A stretch of 64,000 bases of DNA, from assembly GCF_024809975.1 (NCBI RefSeq), contig NZ_JANUDY010000004.1, positions 186,001 through 250,000 of the forward strand, read 5' to 3'. Source of the stretch: Comamonas sp. BIGb0152. GTDB taxonomy: Bacteria; Pseudomonadota; Gammaproteobacteria; Burkholderiales; Burkholderiaceae_C. This document shows positions 1 to 9,148 of the stretch, one piece after another. Position 1 is the stretch's first letter. Every line of letters starts with the position of its first letter. The notes under the pieces are model-generated. The model was given only the letters and a program-made list of their open reading frames with translations, searched no databases and had not been told where the DNA came from. Both the position numbers and the translations under genes were made by a program.

Positions 1-938
1 GCGGCGCTGGCGAGGGCCAGGGCCTCGTCAAAGCGCTCCATGCGTTCGAGCACGCGCATGCGGCGATGGCGTGCGCCCGGGTAGGGGCTGGCGGCATAGG
101 CCTGCTCGGCAAGGCCCCAGCTTTGGCTGCGCTCGCAGGCCTGGCCCAGGCGCAGCAACACCTTGGCATGGCGCTGCTGCAGCCAGGGGTTGGCGCTGCG
201 CCAAGCGGCCAGCGCATCCATCAACGCTTGTCGGTCTTCGTCCTCATCCACCGCCTGGCGCCATTGCTGCAGCTGGCGGTAGCCCTGCACATCGGCACGG
301 GTCTGGAAGGCGCGCGACTGCGCATCAAAGTCCACCGTCTCGTATTTGAAGATGCCCAGATCGGCCAGCACAAACTCCGACCAGTCCTGGTGCAGATTGC
401 CAAAGAACATCAGGCGCAGGCCTTCGGCCAGCTCGCCGACGGTGACGCGCCAGGCGGCATGTTCGGCTTGGGGGTGCCAGCGGTGGTAGGGCTGCAGCTG
501 CTCTTCGGCTTTTTGCTCGGTGCTTGGGTCTGACGGCTGCGCCAATTGCGTCAGTTGCGCCAGCATCTCCGCCTTGCGCAGCGACCGCGCCAAACCGGCG
601 TTGGCAAATATCTGCAGCAGCTCGGGCTTGGTGTGCAGCGCAAACAGCTCCGTCAAGGCCATGTCCGCATCGGCATCGATCCAGCCCAGCGCCAGCAAGG
701 GCTGTGCAGCGGCCTGCACATCGGGGATCTCGTCATACACCAGCTTGTCGGCCCGGAACCAGGGCCCGCGCCGCATCAGCATGCGCACCATCAGCGCCTG
801 CGACGGCATGGGGACCTGCGCAAAGTCGGCCAGAAACTGCTGCTCCTGCGCATCCAGCACATCGCCATAGCGCTGCCCCAGCCACTGCAGCGCGCGCTCG
901 AAGTTGTGCAAGTAATAGTAGCGGTGGGGGGCCAACAT
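1..938 (-). CDS. FAN1-type VRR-NUC domain nuclease, N-terminal part (runs off left edge)
   Basis: The ATG at 936-938 opens a frame of about 312 residues that is still open at base 1, so only the N-terminal region is present. It begins MLAPHRYYYLHNFERALQWL and continues with QRYGDVL, ALMVRMLMRRGPWFRADKL and ELFALHTKPELL. This is the hallmark N-terminus of bacterial FAN1 proteins, structure-selective 5' flap nucleases related to Fanconi-associated nuclease 1 that act in interstrand crosslink repair. The catalytic VRR-NUC domain lies at the far C-terminus, outside the window, so catalytic residues cannot be checked. The gene is divergent from the Fur-box operon starting at 1188. Family assignment is by recognition of conserved blocks. 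Confidence 0.85.
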   Translation of the reverse strand, partial: MLAPHRYYYLHNFERALQWLGQRYGDVLDAQEQQFLADFAQVPMPSQALMVRMLMRRGPWFRADKLVYDEIPDVQAAAQPLLALGWIDADADMALTELFALHTKPELLQIFANAGLARSLRKAEMLAQLTQLAQPSDPSTEQKAEEQLQPYHRWHPQAEHAAWRVTVGELAEGLRLMFFGNLHQDWSEFVLADLGIFKYETVDFDAQSRAFQTRADVQGYRQLQQWRQAVDEDEDRQALMDALAAWRSANPWLQQRHAKVLLRLGQACERSQSWGLAEQAYAASPYPGARHRRMRVLERMERFDEALALASA

Positions 939-1090
939 GGGGGTTCGTGTCAGGGGGTGGCGGCGATAGGCTATCTGTTTTTTTATACAGCTATTTTAAC
1001 GGCGTACTTCTTCCCTAGCCTTGCGCAGGGCCAGGCGGAGGCGATAGCACTAATCCACTGTTTGCAGACAGGCTATAAGCAAATGCGTTT

Positions 1091-1115
1091 GCGAATAGAA
1101 ACGATTCTCATTTAT
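1091..1115 (+). promoter_or_regulatory. Putative Fur box upstream of the SOD operon
   Basis: Positions 1096-1110 read TAGAAACGATTCTCA. The right half ATTCTCA matches 6 of 7 bases of the Fur half-site ATTATCA; the left half is weaker. It lies about 80 bp before the GTG of the first operon gene, in an AT-rich stretch. The neighbouring gene set (MnSOD plus ZIP transporter) is a known Fur-controlled arrangement in Pseudomonas. Confidence 0.6.
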
Positions 1116-1187
1116 TATGTTTTTTATTTGATGACGCCTTAGGCCTAGCAAAGTGTTTACCGTTTATCCCGTGGAGGCGAGCCAACC

Positions 1188-1724
1188 GTGCCAAACCCAG
1201 ACAGTGACATCCACCCGTTGGTGCAGGAGCACGGTGTGATGCTGCGCCACTATGCTGCGCTGCAAGCGCGCTGCACGGCCCAGGTCGATGCTCTGCGTGC
1301 CGAAGTCGCCTCCCTGCGCACGCAGGTCACGAGGCTGCGGGCCCAGGTCATCATGCGCGACAGCGCCCTGATCTGGGAGCGCGAAGACCGGCTGCTGCAC
1401 CTGTCGGCCATTGCCAACCGCGCAGCGGTAACAGCGGTGCGCCGCTGTGTGGACCCTGCTGCCACCATGGAGGTAGTGGCCGTGCCGCAGCCCGCGCCCG
1501 ATGCCTATTTGCAAGAGCTGGGCCAGCATGCCGCCAACCTGGTGATCTGCCAGACCGGCTGCATCAGCCACGGCGGCTATTGGCGCGAGCACGACCAGTG
1601 CAAGCGCCTGGGCACCACCTGCTTGCTGGAAGACCCCAAGGCCTTTGCCCCCACAGAAACCGCCAAGGCATCACACGCCTGGGTGATGACGGCGGCCAGC
1701 GTGCCCGCCAAGGAACTGCCATGA
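1188..1724 (+). CDS. DUF2325-domain protein, first gene of the Fur/SOD operon
   Basis: 178 residues. The GTG start at 1188 is preceded by GGAGG at 1173-1177. Residues 1-75 are a predicted coiled coil (QVDALRAEVASLRTQVTRLRAQV). The C-terminal part carries LVICQTGCISHGGYW followed by HDQCKRLGTTCLL, the conserved Cys/His signature of DUF2325. The molecular function of DUF2325 is unknown; the conserved Cys and His suggest metal or redox binding (inference). Its stop overlaps the start of the next gene (ATGA at 1721-1724), so translation is probably coupled. The Fur box about 80 bp upstream suggests induction when iron is scarce. Confidence 0.8.
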   Translation: MPNPDSDIHPLVQEHGVMLRHYAALQARCTAQVDALRAEVASLRTQVTRLRAQVIMRDSALIWEREDRLLHLSAIANRAAVTAVRRCVDPAATMEVVAVPQPAPDAYLQELGQHAANLVICQTGCISHGGYWREHDQCKRLGTTCLLEDPKAFAPTETAKASHAWVMTAASVPAKELP

Positions 1725-2215
1725 GCTCGCGTTTTCCGTCGTCGGTATCCGGCCCGCTGCTGCTGCGCGAATGGGAACGCCTGACCCAAACCGGCGTAGA
1801 GGCCAGCCGCGACAACCGCCCCGAGCAAGCGCTGGCCTGGCACGAGCATGCACTGCGCGTGGCGCACCAGCTGTTCCACGACGCACCAGCCGGCGTCTGC
1901 GCCGATGACCGCCTGGCCGCCTTTGTGGTGGCGCACCTGAACCTGGCCGACTGCTTCAACAGCTTGAGCCAGCCGGTATCGGCCGGCGAGTGCATCAACT
2001 GCGCCCACCACCAGCTGCTGGCCTTGACGCGTGACGACCATGCCAGCGCAGAGCTGCGATCGGCCGCCTGCAAGCACCTGCACCACACCTTTGCCGCCTT
2101 GACCGAGCACCACAACCGCTGCGCCGCCCGCGAGCGCGAGGATGCGATGGAGCGGCAGGCCCACAGCGTTTCCATGCCTTCGGGCAAGCCGCCGCCGGGC
2201 ACGCTGCTGCACTGA
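1721..2215 (+). CDS. Helical hypothetical protein of the SOD operon
   Basis: 164 residues, starting at the ATG of the ATGA overlap with the DUF2325 gene rather than at the more distant in-frame start at 1580. Almost all helical: [38 protein letters not shown] and [15 protein letters not shown] look like two or three degenerate TPR-like helix pairs. It contains several His and Cys ([15 protein letters not shown]), which could bind metal, but no known motif is recognised. In Pseudomonas aeruginosa an uncharacterised gene of similar size sits directly before sodM in the Fur-regulated operon; the equivalence is inferred from position, not from sequence alignment. Confidence 0.75.
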   Translation: MSSRFPSSVSGPLLLREWERLTQTGVEASRDNRPEQALAWHEHALRVAHQLFHDAPAGVCADDRLAAFVVAHLNLADCFNSLSQPVSAGECINCAHHQLLALTRDDHASAELRSAACKHLHHTFAALTEHHNRCAAREREDAMERQAHSVSMPSGKPPPGTLLH

Positions 2216-2271
2216 CAGCCGCCGCACCGGTATTGACCTCCCTGCTCCCTACCCAACGACCAACACACGAT

Positions 2272-2898
<627 letters not shown>

Positions 2899-2931
2899 GT
2901 CACTCCCATCTTCGAGCACGCGAGCACGCAC

Positions 2932-3897
2932 ATGACCCCAGGCAACCAACCGATGGAAATGGACAACCAGCCCGATCCGCGCGACGACACATCGCGCAGC
3001 ACCGCCAGCCCTGCGCCCAAACCGGCGCTCAAGCTGCGAACCCGCATCGGTCTGTTGATCTGTGCCCTGGGGGTATTTGCGCTGGCCGCCCTGATCTGGG
3101 ATGGCCTCAAAAACCAGCCCTCGGTGCGCAACGCGCTGCTGGGCGGCTGCATGGCCGCGCTGGCTACTGCCCTGGGCACCCTGCCCGTGCTGCTGGCCCA
3201 GCGCCCATCGGAACGCACACGCGATACCTTGTTTGGCTTTGGCGCCGGCGTGATGCTGGCCGCCTGCGCGTTCTCGCTGGTCATCCCTGCACTGGATGCC
3301 GCACGCGCCTCCAACCTGATGGGCGGCAGCGCCTGGGCTGCTGGCGGCGTCGTCGGCACCTCCATCTTGCTGGGGGGACTGGCCCTGCTGGCCATGGACC
3401 GCCTGCTGCCCCACGAACACTTCATCAAAGGCCGCGAAGGTGCCAGCGCCCAGCAGCTGCGCCGCACCTGGCTCTTTGTGTTTGCGATCATCCTCCACAA
3501 CCTGCCCGAGGGCCTGGCCATTGGCGTGGGCTACGCCGGCAATGAAGGCATGCGCGCCAACGCCCTCGCCATCGGCATCTCCATCCAGGATGTGCCCGAA
3601 GGCTTTGTCGTTGCCGCCGCGCTGCTGGCCGTCGGCTACAGCCGAGGCTTCTCCGTCCTGCTGGGCATCGCCTCCGGCCTGGTCGAACCCCTGGGCGCCG
3701 TCGCCGGCGCCGCCATCATCGGCAGCTCCGCCCTGCTCCTGCCTTGGGGCCTGGGCTTCGCCGCCGGCGCCATGCTCTTCGTCATCAGCCACGAAATCAT
3801 CCCGGAATCGCACCGCAAGGGGCATGAGTTTTTTGCGACTACGGGGTTGATGGTGGGGTTTGTTTTGATGATGGTGTTGGATACGGCTTTGGGGTGA
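2932..3897 (+). CDS. ZIP-family divalent metal transporter
   Basis: 321 residues from the ATG at 2932; a second ATG lies 7 codons on. The N-terminal 35 residues are charged and cytoplasmic, followed by about eight hydrophobic segments. ZIP signature motifs are present: HNLPEGLAIGVGY in TM4 and SIQDVPEGFVVA in TM5, whose His, Asn, Pro-Glu and Asp residues form the metal path. ZIP proteins move zinc, iron or manganese into the cytoplasm. Its place after a Mn-type SOD in a Fur-like operon suggests manganese or zinc supply (inference). The last ~450 bp are repeated at 7446-7890, and the accessory island begins directly after the stop. Confidence 0.88.
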   Translation: MTPGNQPMEMDNQPDPRDDTSRSTASPAPKPALKLRTRIGLLICALGVFALAALIWDGLKNQPSVRNALLGGCMAALATALGTLPVLLAQRPSERTRDTLFGFGAGVMLAACAFSLVIPALDAARASNLMGGSAWAAGGVVGTSILLGGLALLAMDRLLPHEHFIKGREGASAQQLRRTWLFVFAIILHNLPEGLAIGVGYAGNEGMRANALAIGISIQDVPEGFVVAAALLAVGYSRGFSVLLGIASGLVEPLGAVAGAAIIGSSALLLPWGLGFAAGAMLFVISHEIIPESHRKGHEFFATTGLMVGFVLMMVLDTALG

Positions 3898-4311
3898 GGG
3901 GCGCAGTTACCGGTATTTTTGAATGCACTCGGGCCCTGCACAGGGCGCTCTCAGTTCCCTAGGTTTAAGGCTGTTTTGCAGCGGGTGCTGTTGCTAATGG
4001 CTGCATCAAGACGTATTGAGCGCTGCCACGTAGACACTAATCGAGCATCGAAGCCAGCGGCTTCATCACAATGGGTTTGAGTTATGCAGCCGACGATAAC
4101 TAACAGTCCGGCCCGATTAGATGCAGGAAGTCCGTAGATGCCGCTGAATGCTCGTACCGACCCATTGTGGAATTTGGATGCCTCTAAATCTGCGGGAGGA
4201 AAACAGACTTATGACTGCTGTTAAAGGAAAGGATGCATGCTGCGGCAGACGCGACCCGATGCGCTAATGGCTTAGACTGCTCAACGGAAAAAAAGGAGCA
4301 GGAGAAATCAA
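3898..4311. other. Intergenic, left border of accessory island
   Basis: No ORF supported. It holds a short hairpin (ctgcacaggg at 3936-3945 with its partner just upstream) lacking a T-run, and landmarks that recur in the same order downstream of the second ZIP copy: ctgcacaggg (again at 7931), catcgaagc-N-agcggct (4046 and 8050) and gctgaat. Base composition drops from the high GC of the ZIP gene. A good Shine-Dalgarno (AGGAG at 4299-4303) precedes the ATG at 4312. Confidence 0.6.
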
Positions 4312-6153
4312 ATGAGATCTGAAGTGGTGTTGCAGACGGCCGGAAAGGTGCGCAGTTACGGAACTGTCAAATGGTTTGGTGGTTTAAACAACAAGACTGG
4401 CCGGGAGAATCACTTCGGATTCATTAGCGATCTGAATGGGAAGGACATTTTCTTACACAAGGGTGAGTGGCTGGGGGCGTGTCAGCCTGCTGAGGGCCAA
4501 CTAGTTACGTATCTGCAACAAGAAAGAGATGACAAGTTCAGCGCCCATCAAGCTGAAAGCCTGGACAGCGCCAAAATACGCGCGCCGGAGTGGTACTCAG
4601 CACTGTGCAATCCGCCCCTGAATACGAGCAAATTTGCCCCCTCTGACTTACAAGAGGCCATAGAGGAGAAGCTGCGACGAAGCCTAGACTACAGCAACCA
4701 GGCGGACTTGCACGAACTACTCGAACTATCACAGCAGCCAGGAGCACCCTCGGTTTTCGCCCTTGTTGCCAACGACATGGATGCGGCGAAGAACTACCTC
4801 GTGCTGATGGAGGCGGCCCGTCTAAGCATTACTGACGCCGCTCCCTGGGCCGGTCTATCGCACTGTGTGGCGAGCCATTTCGAGACAGAAATTGCAAGTC
4901 GTCTAGGGAGTTTGGAACCTCAGATAGCGCGTGAAAAATGCACCGACTTCCTGACAGTCCTTCCGGTGTCGATCCTCACATATTTGCTCACGAGAGGCAT
5001 CTTCACAACCACCGACCAGCTGGGGTCAGCAAGCGTGAAGAAGATTTACGACTATGTGAGCTCAGTGATTGCCCGGGGTACTTCCACGTTCCCCGACTAC
5101 CTGCGAGCCAGCTTCGACACGAGTCTTGTCACGCCAAATGGCCGACCTTCCAACCCAATCCTCCGAGACATCGTAGACAACCTACAGTTCAAGAAGAGCC
5201 TGTTTGAGAAAAGTACTGAATTCACTGACATCTACAACGCATCGGCCCGCCTGCAGCGCAATGTTGAGACCTTCATCCTCAACCACCTCCTAGGGCTTGT
5301 TGTCGCGGGGAATGATCATCAGGTGGTGTATAGCGTTTTCATGCAGCGCCTATGGGAGGCACTGATGTTGAACGCTCTGCCTCTTGAACACCGAACTGCT
5401 CAATTGCAGTCACTTTTTCCTTCATGCACGATGATGGGCCCTAAGCTTTCGTGTGAAGCAGTTTATTGGTCCAAGCAGAACCTCTTCCTGTGCCGAGGCA
5501 AGCGTTGCATCTCCCAGAAGATTCTTCCGAATCTTACGCGCCACTTCTTGGACTTCAACATATACGACTGGTTGAGCCATTACGGTGTCAATTACATGTT
5601 GAGCGACAAGCCGCAGGATAAGGATTTCCCGATAAAACTTGCCAGTTACTTCAACCGTCTGCGGGAAATCTTGCCTGTGCTGCATTGCCGTGCGTGCTGC
5701 GATCTGATGCTGCCGAACATGAAATATGCGCGGACACAATATAAGGAAGTAGTCAGGGGGGTTATCGAGATCAAAGAGATGGCTGCAGCCTATCGACTTA
5801 CGGTCTTTCACTGCAACAATGCCAACTGCGAGGAGTTCAACGTCGGCCACTATATTAGTCACTGCGTCGGATTTGGCTGCTCCCACATCGTTGATTCACG
5901 AGACCTGAAGCAGCGTTGCAGTGAAGGTCGCTATGTCTGCCAAGGCTGTGGAAGTTGTTGCCCGAGCCATGCACAATCGCACCCCGTGGGAATCTGCGCT
6001 GAGTGCGGCGACGAACTGGAGGTCTTGAGCGAAAGAGTGCGTGGCAGACAAAGTACTTACAGTCGAAAATACGTGAAGTGCAAGTCGGCATCGTGCAGCT
6101 TCACGATCCTCAGTGAAGATTTACCTGCAAAGTTTAGTCTCCTTCCGGCGTAG
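4312..6153 (+). CDS. Cold-shock-domain protein with C-terminal zinc-ribbon cluster, unknown function
   Basis: 613 residues with a strong ribosome site. Residues about 10-80 resemble a cold-shock (CSD) OB fold: GTVKWFGG, then NHFGFISD (RNP1-like) and KDIFLHKGEW (RNP2-like), with about 8 extra residues between the first strands. The middle 350 residues are helical and unrecognised. The last 180 residues contain at least six Cys pairs: CRACC, CNNANC, CVGFGC, CQGCGSCC, CAECG and CKSASC, arranged as three or more zinc ribbons. A nucleic-acid-binding protein is the natural inference. It stands alone on the plus strand inside an island with nuclease and STAND-ATPase genes, and its codon use is less GC-biased than the core genes, suggesting transfer. 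No enzymatic motif was seen, so no function is assigned. Confidence 0.75.
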   Translation: MRSEVVLQTAGKVRSYGTVKWFGGLNNKTGRENHFGFISDLNGKDIFLHKGEWLGACQPAEGQLVTYLQQERDDKFSAHQAESLDSAKIRAPEWYSALCNPPLNTSKFAPSDLQEAIEEKLRRSLDYSNQADLHELLELSQQPGAPSVFALVANDMDAAKNYLVLMEAARLSITDAAPWAGLSHCVASHFETEIASRLGSLEPQIAREKCTDFLTVLPVSILTYLLTRGIFTTTDQLGSASVKKIYDYVSSVIARGTSTFPDYLRASFDTSLVTPNGRPSNPILRDIVDNLQFKKSLFEKSTEFTDIYNASARLQRNVETFILNHLLGLVVAGNDHQVVYSVFMQRLWEALMLNALPLEHRTAQLQSLFPSCTMMGPKLSCEAVYWSKQNLFLCRGKRCISQKILPNLTRHFLDFNIYDWLSHYGVNYMLSDKPQDKDFPIKLASYFNRLREILPVLHCRACCDLMLPNMKYARTQYKEVVRGVIEIKEMAAAYRLTVFHCNNANCEEFNVGHYISHCVGFGCSHIVDSRDLKQRCSEGRYVCQGCGSCCPSHAQSHPVGICAECGDELEVLSERVRGRQSTYSRKYVKCKSASCSFTILSEDLPAKFSLLPA

Positions 6154-6634
6154 AACCATCTCGAAACTGCCAACGCCGACGAATTCCATGATCTTGGCTA
6201 GACTGTTGCGCGGCTGATCAGATAGGTCGAGTCGTAGGCACTAGAGCCTCTTTCCGAATTTGAAGGAAGTATCTGCCTAACTGCCGCCACCGGCGCCGGC
6301 GTCTTATAGGGGCTCGCCGAGGACATCCGAACCTTGTAGGCAGCTGCCAGCACCTCGTCCGAAAGTTGGAGGGCGCCTAGAGCGGCCATTGACGAGCGCC
6401 TGCTCCTGGCTGACAACCGCCCTACCGGCCTGCCCATATCTCGTAACCACCGAGAAACAAGAGCTCTGCGCTGATCTATCAGCAAGTTCATTGAGCAGAG
6501 TCACGATCGCCGATCCTGACCAGTAAAGACAAGCCCACGACACCACAAGCGCCTTGGCTATCCATCTGGCCCACACGCCGCGCAGTTTTCTACAACCAAG
6601 CAGGCAGGCAGGCAGTTGCCTGGTTCTTTCAGCT
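6154..6634. other. Intergenic, no convincing gene
   Basis: Two overlapping minus-strand reading frames of 90-97 codons cover this stretch, but neither has a ribosome site or a recognisable motif, and they shadow each other. They may be decayed coding sequence. A short tandem run of the tetramer caggcagg lies around 6598-6615. Confidence 0.4.
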
Positions 6635-6913
6635 TCAGCTTCTCGTCTTCTTGCTAGCTGCGAATAGGTTGCTGTCCCGTCTTTCGAGATATTCCGTCAT
6701 CACCTCCAACGGTGGCACACCAAGAGCCTCGGCGAACTCCACCAACTCCACAGCATCAATGCGACGCTCGCCGCGTTCGCACTTGGACACAAAGGTCTGC
6801 GTGTTGCCAAGCCGCTGTGCCAGCTCCACTTGCGACACGCCCATGCGCTTGCGAGTGGAAGTGAGAACGGACAGTAAGAGCTGGTAGTTGGGATTGTGGG
6901 TGGAGCGGTACAT
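6635..6913 (-). CDS. XRE-family (Cro/C1-type) transcriptional regulator
   Basis: 92 residues from the ATG at 6911-6913 (MYRSTHNPNYQ); the TTG at 6940 would add nine residues without family support. The helix-turn-helix is clear: LTSTRKRMGVSQVELAQRLG followed by NTQTFVSKCERGERRID, then VELVEFAEALGVPPLEVM. The protein is essentially only this domain plus a short basic tail, so it is a small dimeric repressor type. It is divergent from a membrane-protein gene at 7066. An inverted repeat at 6958-6978, 45 bp before its start, is the likely operator for autoregulation and control of the divergent gene (inference). Confidence 0.85.
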   Translation of the reverse strand: MYRSTHNPNYQLLLSVLTSTRKRMGVSQVELAQRLGNTQTFVSKCERGERRIDAVELVEFAEALGVPPLEVMTEYLERRDSNLFAASKKTRS

Positions 6914-6957
6914 GGTGCATAGACATAAAACTGCTCCCAAGTTAAAGTCCGTTCTGG

Positions 6958-6978
6958 AATAGTCTGAAATAGACTATT
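6958..6978. promoter_or_regulatory. Palindromic operator candidate between XRE gene and divergent membrane gene
   Basis: Perfect 8-bp arms AATAGTCT and AGACTATT separated by GAAAT. It sits in the divergent intergenic region, where an XRE dimer would be expected to bind. On the plus strand the right arm runs into TTTTT, so a weak terminator is an alternative, but no gene upstream on that strand needs one. Confidence 0.55.
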
Positions 6979-7065
6979 TTTGTATCCAAACCGCCCTCTG
7001 AATGCTTGCGAGCGGGGCTACCCATATGTCTGCGTTTATGCGTCAACCTGAAAGGATTCATTGCT

Positions 7066-7401
7066 ATGGAGCACGAGCACAAGCGCTTCGTCGTGACCGA
7101 TGAAGCCGTCAGTCCAACTCCCTTGGATGAAGGCCATATCGAAGCCGAAGTGCTTGATCCCTCCGGCTCTAGAGTTGATGAACAGGGTGATGCGCACATG
7201 CACCAACAGATGCCGCGCCGGTTCAGGCCTATACAGCTTTGGATCTGTCTGCTGTTTTTTGTTGAAGGCGTCTTGGGAGTCTTTGTCGTCGGATGGCCAG
7301 CGCTGAGCCTGTGCATCCTGGGGACCTTGTATATGGCATGGGCGGCTAAGCTGCCTAACGCGCCAGCAAATGAGGGTTTGAAACGAAGCGGGCTTGAATA
7401 A
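7066..7401 (+). CDS. Small membrane protein, unknown
   Basis: 111 residues from the ATG at 7066 (MEHEHKRFVVTDEA), which has GAAAGGA about 10 bp upstream; the longer frame from 7006 lacks a site. Residues 1-55 are acidic and hydrophilic, followed by two hydrophobic segments (IQLWICLLFFVEGVLGVFVV and LSLCILGTLYMAW) and a short tail. No family recognised. It is divergent from the XRE gene and shares the palindromic region with it, so the two may form a regulated pair. It ends about 45 bp before the duplicated ZIP fragment. Confidence 0.55.
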   Translation: MEHEHKRFVVTDEAVSPTPLDEGHIEAEVLDPSGSRVDEQGDAHMHQQMPRRFRPIQLWICLLFFVEGVLGVFVVGWPALSLCILGTLYMAWAAKLPNAPANEGLKRSGLE

Positions 7402-7445
7402 AAAGTGCCTGCGCTTGACGGCAAGGCCTTCAAGCGATTGACGCC

Positions 7446-7890
7446 GCCCAGGCCCAACAGCTGCGCCGCAACTGGCTCTCTGTGTTTGCACAACCTGCCC
7501 GAGGGCTTGGCCATTGCAGTGGGCTACGCGGGCAATGAAGGCATGCGCGCCAATGCGCTCGCCATCGGCATCTCCATCCAGGATGTGCCCGAAGGCTTTG
7601 TCGTTGCCGCCGCGCTGCTGGCCGTCGGCTACAGCCGAGGCTTCTCCGTCCTGCTGGGCATCGCCTCCGGCCTGGTCGAACCCCTGGGCGCCGTCGCCGG
7701 CGCCGCCATCATCGGCAGCTCCGCCCTGCTCCTCCCCTGGGGCCTGGGCTTCGCCGCCGGCGCCATGCTCTTCGTCATCAGCCACGAAATCATCCCGGAA
7801 TCGCACCGCAAGGGACATGAGTTTTTTGCGACTACGGGGTTGATGGTGGGGTTTGTTTTGATGATGGTGTTGGATACGGCGCTGGGGTGA
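7446..7890 (+). pseudogene. Duplicated 3' end of the ZIP transporter gene
   Basis: From about 7446 the sequence parallels 3448-3897 of the intact ZIP gene. The first ~100 bp differ at many positions and lack about 13 bases just before the HNLPEG motif; from about 7550 to the stop the two copies differ at only a handful of bases. The frame LHNLPEGLAIAVGYAG to the stop is intact, but the first half of the protein is missing, so this is a fragment and not a functional transporter. A 161-codon frame beginning at 7405 spans it but has no plausible start signal. Confidence 0.85.
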
Positions 7891-8179
7891 GGGGGATTGC
7901 GCTGCGGGCGTTCTAGGGATGTGCATAGTACTGCACAGGGCTTCATCTGAGCCTAATCAAACTGAGGTTGACGGCTACTGTGCAGGAATCGCAGTGGCTT
8001 GTGGCTACATCGTTATCTTTCAGTTCCGAATTAGTAGCAGTCAATCCAACATCGAAGCGAGCGGCTACGCAGATTAGTCTAGATTGCTACAAGAAGTCTT
8101 CGATCCCTACAGCTGAATAAGCTTACTGCCTCTTTTCAGGTCGGCTGAACCTCAAAGTCAGCTCGTACGTTGGACCAAC
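7891..8179. other. Diverged copy of the sequence that follows the intact ZIP gene
   Basis: No gene. Short words shared in the same order with 3898-4150 (ctgcacaggg at 7931, catcgaagcgagcggct at 8050, gctgaat further on) suggest that the duplication included about 200 bp of downstream DNA that has since diverged or been rearranged. Confidence 0.45.
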
Positions 8180-8938
8180 TCAGTAGCCCTTAGGAACAAT
8201 AACGGCTTTGACTTCAAAGTCATCTATTTTTTTGCTCAAATCATTTTCTAGACCTCGTGGATTAGAAATCCAGCCATCCGGATCGTATACAAAGCAAAAA
8301 AGGCGCTTGCAATCGGGATGCGCTTTATAGCGCTGGCAATCGATAAGTAGTTCGTCTCCAAGTTCACGGGCCCTGAGAGTTGCTCTGGTCTTCTTCACTT
8401 CGATGATGATCTGCTCGCTTTTGAGTAAAAAGTCCACTCGCGAACTTCCTCCCGCGTAGCTTGGTGTCCATTCCTCTCGACGGATGTCATCAAAGTAGAG
8501 GTGCAGAAGTGCATGGAGCAAATCCTGAACGTCATACTCGTCGTTGACAACAAGCGTCTCTCGGTTCGCATGACGAGCCTTGATTTGTCGTGCGATCAGG
8601 TGAAAGCGGCCACAAACCTGCTCAACCATAACGAGTGGGTCAAGCGCTTTTGAACTGGGAGTTCCAGCCAGTTTTACCTTTAGTGCTGCCCATGGAAATG
8701 ACTTCCCGCAACCCGAGCAATGAGTTGGAACAGGAGTGCTAAAACCAATTGCAATGATCCCGTCGACTTTATAGCAACCAGGGATTCCAAGATCACAGTT
8801 TGGACACCTGTGAATCGTGGCAGAGCCGCAACTTGCACAGAAATTCTTTCGAAATTCAGGTGAAGAATTGAAGCTATCGGTGATCTGATGACCGTTGATG
8901 CAGACCTGTTGTATGTCGTAGTGTCCCATGGTGACCAT
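8180..8938 (-). CDS. DUF2321 zinc-ribbon protein fused to PD-(D/E)XK nuclease domain
   Basis: 252 residues from the ATG at 8938; ATG at 8929 (MGHYDIQQVCINGHQITDS) is an equally good start. Residues 5-90 match the DUF2321 pattern, with three Cys pairs or clusters (CASCG, CPNC, HCSGCGKSF) that should bind zinc. The C-terminal half has RVDFLLKSEQIIIEVKKTR, a typical D...ExK core of restriction-like nucleases, followed by LLIDCQRYKAHPDCKRLFCFVYDP. Such domain pairs occur as solitary restriction-like or defence genes; the target is unknown. It lies in the accessory island, convergent with nothing and 4.9 kb from the nuclease-STAND gene. Lower GC than the flanks. Confidence 0.75.
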   Translation of the reverse strand: MVTMGHYDIQQVCINGHQITDSFNSSPEFRKNFCASCGSATIHRCPNCDLGIPGCYKVDGIIAIGFSTPVPTHCSGCGKSFPWAALKVKLAGTPSSKALDPLVMVEQVCGRFHLIARQIKARHANRETLVVNDEYDVQDLLHALLHLYFDDIRREEWTPSYAGGSSRVDFLLKSEQIIIEVKKTRATLRARELGDELLIDCQRYKAHPDCKRLFCFVYDPDGWISNPRGLENDLSKKIDDFEVKAVIVPKGY

Positions 8939-9148
8939 TGTTCAATGTAACTTGAAGGCAAGTCTAGTGCATCCAATAGTCGGCGTTTGAAATCTCTACA
9001 GGCAAATTAACTGAGACTGTCATAAGGCCTCTCATCCAGGGCGATCACAAACCCCATTACAGCCCTCACCTGCTCTCTCTATTAATATAGCCATCGCAAA
9101 ACAATTACTCTGAACTGATCTTTCAGCGACTGCATTGAGTAGAGGTAT

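Noticed and set aside
6198..6576. Two minus-strand frames of 90-97 codons in the island
   Set aside because: They overlap one another, lack ribosome sites and carry no recognised domain.
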